From: Parascedosporium putredinis
Taxonomy: Eukaryota; Ascomycota; Sordariomycetes; Microascales; Microascaceae
Reading direction: 5' to 3'
DNA length: 64,000 nt
Assembly: GCA_949357655.1 (NCBI GenBank)
Contig: CASHTG010000015.1
Location: forward strand, 1,116,001-1,180,000
This document shows positions 60,386-64,000 of the stretch, piece by piece. The notes under the pieces are model-generated. The model worked only from the letters and a program-made list of their open reading frames with translations. It was not told the DNA's origin and ran no database searches. Positions within the stretch are counted from its first letter, which is position 1; each line of letters starts with the position of its first letter. Both the position numbers and the translations under genes were made by a program.

Positions 60386-61141
60386 ATGCTCTTCTTCAGG
60401 TGCGGAGGTTTCCTCATCCTGTCTTGCCCTCTGGCTGCCCCTCCATGAATAGCCGTGAAGCTAGATTGGGCAACCGGCTCGCGCGCGTGCTGCCAAGTAT
60501 GTCTGGATAGTTAGCTAACCAAAAACATGGGTGTGTTGCAGCTTCTTCAAGACCCTGATTGACCAAGAGGTCACTGTGGAACTCAAGAATGACATTCAAG
60601 TGAGGGCACGCTGAAGAGCGTGGACCAGTACCTGAATATCAAGCTTGACGACATCTCAGTCGTTAACGAGGTGCTATATCCTCACTTGGTGCGTGCATCG
60701 TCTTGTTCTTTTCTTTTTACTCCTTTTCAGTTTTCTTTTCAATCATCATCGTGTTTTATTGTTTCTTGAAACCTTTTCCGAGTTTCTGCGAATCCTACCC
60801 CTGGCTTCGATCACCATGAAGGGTGGTTGAGAAAGAGATTCTTGTCTCTCATCCCTCTTCCCCTGTTTAACCCTACCACGGCCCGCGCGTTGCTGGCGCC
60901 TACTAGAAGGACTGGTCGAGCTAACATCTCTACAGAGCTCCGTAAAGAACGTCTTCATCCGTGGCTCTGTCGTCCGATACGTTCACCTCCCCCGCTGCTG
61001 TCGACATACCCCTCCTGGAAGACGCCACAAGGAGAGGTGAGTATCCGTTCCTTCGTTCTCTAGGCTGCGGCCCAGGCCTTGCTGTCCTCTATACTAACAA
61101 TCTCAACAGAGGCTGCCGCCCAGCAAGCCAAAGCGAAATGA
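60386..61141 (+). CDS. LSM2: LSM2, Sm-like RNA-binding protein
   Basis: Core subunit shared by the Lsm1-7 ring (mRNA decay) and the Lsm2-8 ring (U6 snRNA). About 98 residues in four exons: 60386-60399 (14 nt), 60542-60688, 60936-61036 and 61110-61141. The joined start reads MLFFSFFKTLIDQEVTVELK. Sm1 continues GTLKSVDQYLNIKLDDIS, Sm2 is NVFIRGSVVRYVHLP, and the tail is LLEDATRREAAAQQAKAK. Every splice junction restores the expected family sequence, so the gene is clear although no long open frame exists. One G is missing at 60605-60607 (DIQV to GTLKS) and two C (or one extra) at 60989-60993. Exons are too short for simple ORF scanning, and automated annotation could miss it. Confidence 0.93.
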
Positions 61142-61584
61142 GAAGGATAGCGGTAGTACCGTCAAGGTAACAGAGTCTTTGCGACGGTAGGAGAACTTGG
61201 CCTCGACTCGACTTGTAGGACCGCCGAGCGTCGCCACGCCATGCACCTGCCCAGGCTGTAGGGGTGAAGTCGAGTCTGTCGTTCCCCCAATGGGTAGGAA
61301 TGTGGTTCGCCGTCTACCTCGCGCCGTAGGCCAAAAAAGTCTTCCACTGCGATACCCTGAGACTTGCTCACAAGCCCAGTCGTCAACAAAGAAAACAAAC
61401 GCGCATAGACTCAAAACGATAATAGGCGAAGCAAAATGTCTCCAAGTAATGTGTCATGTCTACCCAAGAAAAATTGAAAAGAAGTAGAAAAAAGAACTCC
61501 GATAGGGTACCCGGTTGCCCTCACTTATCGTGACCCATGCATCCTTCTATATACTTGTTTTAGCCTTTCTCATATGTACTAGCC
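61142..61584. other. Convergent 3' region, LSM2 / PSO2
   Basis: 443 bases between two stop codons. No gene seen. Confidence 0.45.
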
Positions 61585-64000
61585 TCACCAGTAGACCTCT
61601 CGCCTAGTGCCCTTCCCGTCCCATTCTTCGATAGAGCCGGAGTCTGACCCGGAATCTTCGATTCGCGGCTTCACCAAACCACCCTTGGCCCTGTCAGAGA
61701 GCCACTTATCAATCCATCCCTTCATTTTGCGCCTGGAGGTCTCACTTCCCACATTCACCGTAGGTATCACCCGCTCAATGCGCAGCGACATCAAAAACAT
61801 GGCGAGCTCGCGGAAGCTGCTGTGCTCGGAATACGGCACACCAAAACACATAGACTCTTTCGTGCTACCTCTCTGTTTCTCGAGGTTGTTGGCGCTGAAC
61901 CTGCTCCGCCAGGCTTTGCTGTGGAGCACTTGTGTCGTCGCAACCGCGCCAGGCTGTGTGTTGCTCGAGATGAGCTTTGATGCGCCCACCGGTCGGTAGT
62001 TCCAGCCGCTAGGCCTGAAGCCTACGATGCGGTCAAAGTGGGGTTTGTAGCCGTTCAAGTACTCTTGCAAAGTCTCGGCACGAATTTCCATCAGCATCTG
62101 CATGTGGACTTGCGCCTCGAGGGGGTTTGACGTTAAAAGAGAAGACAACTCGGGGTCGTCAAGAAGCTTGAACATTTGTATCTTGGAGGCAGAAGCATAA
62201 ATCTTTGAGTTTAGCGCCTTTGCGATAGCCACACATATACGTTCCTTGCCGATTGAATACGTCCCGCAGACAACGAGAAGACGAACCCGATGCGGCTTGT
62301 ATTCCTGCACGGCATCACCGCCCACTTTCTTGGAGCTGTCACTGAAGAAGCGGCTTACTGTAGTCGCACCTGCTTCCCTAGCTAGTTTGCCCCAGGCCTC
62401 ATCCGAATCATCGGCAGCCATATTCAGCGAGGAACAGATGTCAGCGCAAGCTGAGATGACGTCGCCCTGTGGCGGGAAAGAATAGCGCGGGCTGAGATAG
62501 GTTGTATCCAGATAACAAATATCGATGCGTTGTTGTTTTATTTTCCCTGAGACGTAATCCAGTATGTCTGGTTTTAAGCGGTCGTGATTCACGTGGGCCG
62601 GGCAGGCCCGGAAATCGCCGCAGTGCAATATCCGTTGGATTCGACCGCCGCTTCGGCCGTTTGGCATCTTCTTCTCAAACAGGAACATGGAGCTGCCAGG
62701 GCAATGGTTCGCTGGTATCATCACCACTGTCGCACCATCGGTTCCCGGGATCTCGAACACCTCGTCAAACTCCAACTCTACAACCCACTTCTCGTCAACT
62801 TTTAGCCGCTGCTTGACCAGGCGGCCAGTAACCCGGCTGCAGTAGATCGGCCCATGCCTCCAGCTTCCCGTGAGCCCGACGTAGTGATCACTATGAAAGT
62901 GGCTCAAGAAGTAGGCGTTGCAATCTTTCACGGCGCCATACCGGAATGCATCGACACAGATGGAAAATCCAGGCATAATTTTATAGAACGGACAGGTTCG
63001 CTGATAGGCTTGCTTCCCTCTGGAGGCGACGTGTTCTGCAGCCGCCGCAGCCCATGCTGAATTCTCCGCATTGCCCGACATGAGTTTCGAGAAAGCAGTT
63101 GACTTTTCCGACTCCACGGCGAGAGAAAATGGGTTTCGCTGGCCCGGCCGAGGAATTGCCGCTTTCAAGGATCTACTCCCCGAATCGTGAGGACCCTGCA
63201 GGGTTGGTTGCTCGGGCTCTGGTTGGGCGCATAGCTCGTCCTGGTTGGGTAGAGGGGTTGGATTGCCATCGAGGCAAGAGTTGACATGGCGAGTTGATTC
63301 CTCGGGTGACGCGCCGATAAGACTGCCGTTACAAATGGGACATGCCTCTATCATCGAGTCGTCAGGGTGACCAGTGGGAAGAAAATCATCTAGGGCTTCT
63401 AGGCCTGCTTCCTCGGCCTCAAGTCGTTCTTGCTCACGGGAGAACATCATCTCTCTATATTCTTCCCCAAGAAACTCATCTCCCACATCTTCCAGGTTAT
63501 CAAGCTCCCTTGCAACTCCCAGCTCCTTAAATAGCCCTGGGAGGATTGGCTTCTCATCTGCTTCAGCGTCTCTCCCCAAAGCAGCGTCCGCGTCAGGAAC
63601 CAATCTATCCTCTAGTTTTGGACTACGGAGGGGAGGTGATGTTCGTTTCGGCGGCAGAGCTGGTTCGTCGTCATCTTCGCTATCCGAGCACAGTACAAAC
63701 CCTCCAACAACCTTGGTGGTGGTGTGGTTTGAAACAAAGGCTTTGGCTGCTCTCGACTCCGTTTCTTCTGGTGCTTTCAAGTTCGGAGCATCCTTAACGT
63801 GGGGGCATCCGAATATTCGACATTACTGAGTTTCCTTCGCTTCGCGGGCTTTGTAGGAGACTCAGGTTCGGCTTTTGATTCATCCTCCGCAAAATTGTCA
63901 TCATTGATACCAGACGGTTCATCGGTATCAGGAAACCCGGTCGTATCGGTGCCATAAAACAGAGTATTTTCAGTTTCTACCTTTTGAAGAAGGTTAAAAT
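61585..64000 (-). CDS. PSO2: PSO2/SNM1 DNA cross-link repair nuclease (partial at right edge)
   Basis: 5'-exonuclease of the metallo-beta-lactamase/beta-CASP family that repairs DNA interstrand cross-links (Pso2/Snm1; SNM1A in humans). At least 800 residues are in the window, single exon so far; the N-terminus lies beyond 64000. A disordered acidic N-terminal part is followed by a UBZ4-type zinc finger (CPICNGSLIG, then HVNSCLDG). The catalytic domain has FLSHFHSDHYVGL (HxHxDH), IPANHCPGSSM, ILHCGDFR and ICYLDTTYLSP. The beta-CASP part has LLVVCGTYSIGKERI and FGVPYSEHSSFREL with the final catalytic His. One base is missing in the G-run 63801-63805 (EYSDAP to HVKDAPNLK). It is convergent with LSM2. 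Confidence 0.95.

Overview
The window is nuclear DNA from a filamentous ascomycete (Pezizomycotina, most likely Sordariomycetes). The evidence is short GT..AG introns (53-180 nt) with CTRAC-like branch sites, compact eukaryotic housekeeping genes on both strands, pyrimidine-rich leaders, and proteins such as a COT-1 NDR kinase and a CAP59-type mannosyltransferase. No bacterial, viral, transposon, CRISPR, rRNA or convincing tRNA feature was seen. The species cannot be fixed by reading alone.

Layout from left to right. 1-2.8 kb is mostly non-coding. Then come a mitochondrial family III CoA-transferase (+, 2828-4978), a PHD-finger protein (+, 6110-7655), a small Cys/His-rich protein (-, 8335-9038), an unknown protein (+, 9807-10434), a GT69/CAP59-type mannosyltransferase (-, 10832-12254) and the O-mannosyltransferase PMT4 (-, 14766-17297). 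Next are a RidA/Mmf1-type deaminase (+, 19616-20359), an unknown protein (-, 20576-21515), the Arp2/3 subunit ARPC1 (-, 21855-23111), a U1A/U2B''-type snRNP protein (+, 23544-24305), the autophagy E2-like enzyme ATG10 (-, 24396-25292) and the chromatin-remodelling subunit RSC7 (+, 26245-28050). A 10.7-kb stretch without a recognisable gene leads to a Pcl/Clg1-type cyclin (+, 38807-39794). Then come a FYV6/FAM192A protein (+, 42590-43479), TIM54 (-, 43770-45283), the NDR kinase COT1 (+, 47820-50085), splicing factor PRP11/SF3A2 (-, 51342-52059), a CorA-like metal transporter (+, 53688-55939), the SSU-processome protein UTP12/DIP2 (+, 56924-59881), LSM2 (+, 60386-61141) and the cross-link repair nuclease PSO2/SNM1 (-, 61585 to beyond the right edge).

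Most genes are unrelated housekeeping functions: RNA processing (U2B''-type, PRP11, FYV6, LSM2, UTP12), protein glycosylation (PMT4, GT69), mitochondrial import and metabolism (TIM54, CoA-transferase, RidA), and polarity or growth control (COT1, cyclin, ARPC1). There is no operon-like logic and no biosynthetic cluster. I did not find an obviously new biological system.

The strongest unexpected signal is technical or genomic. Nearly every conserved gene, including essential ones, is broken by one or more apparent one- or two-base losses, nearly all at or beside short homopolymers (about 39 by my count). Each loss can be placed from the point where the conserved protein jumps frame. This looks like systematic homopolymer contraction in the assembly, so the genes are annotated as functional CDS and their frame breaks are recorded. 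A second signal is an excess of the palindromes TCAATTGA and TACATGTA in the non-coding DNA. All reading was done by eye, without homology searches.
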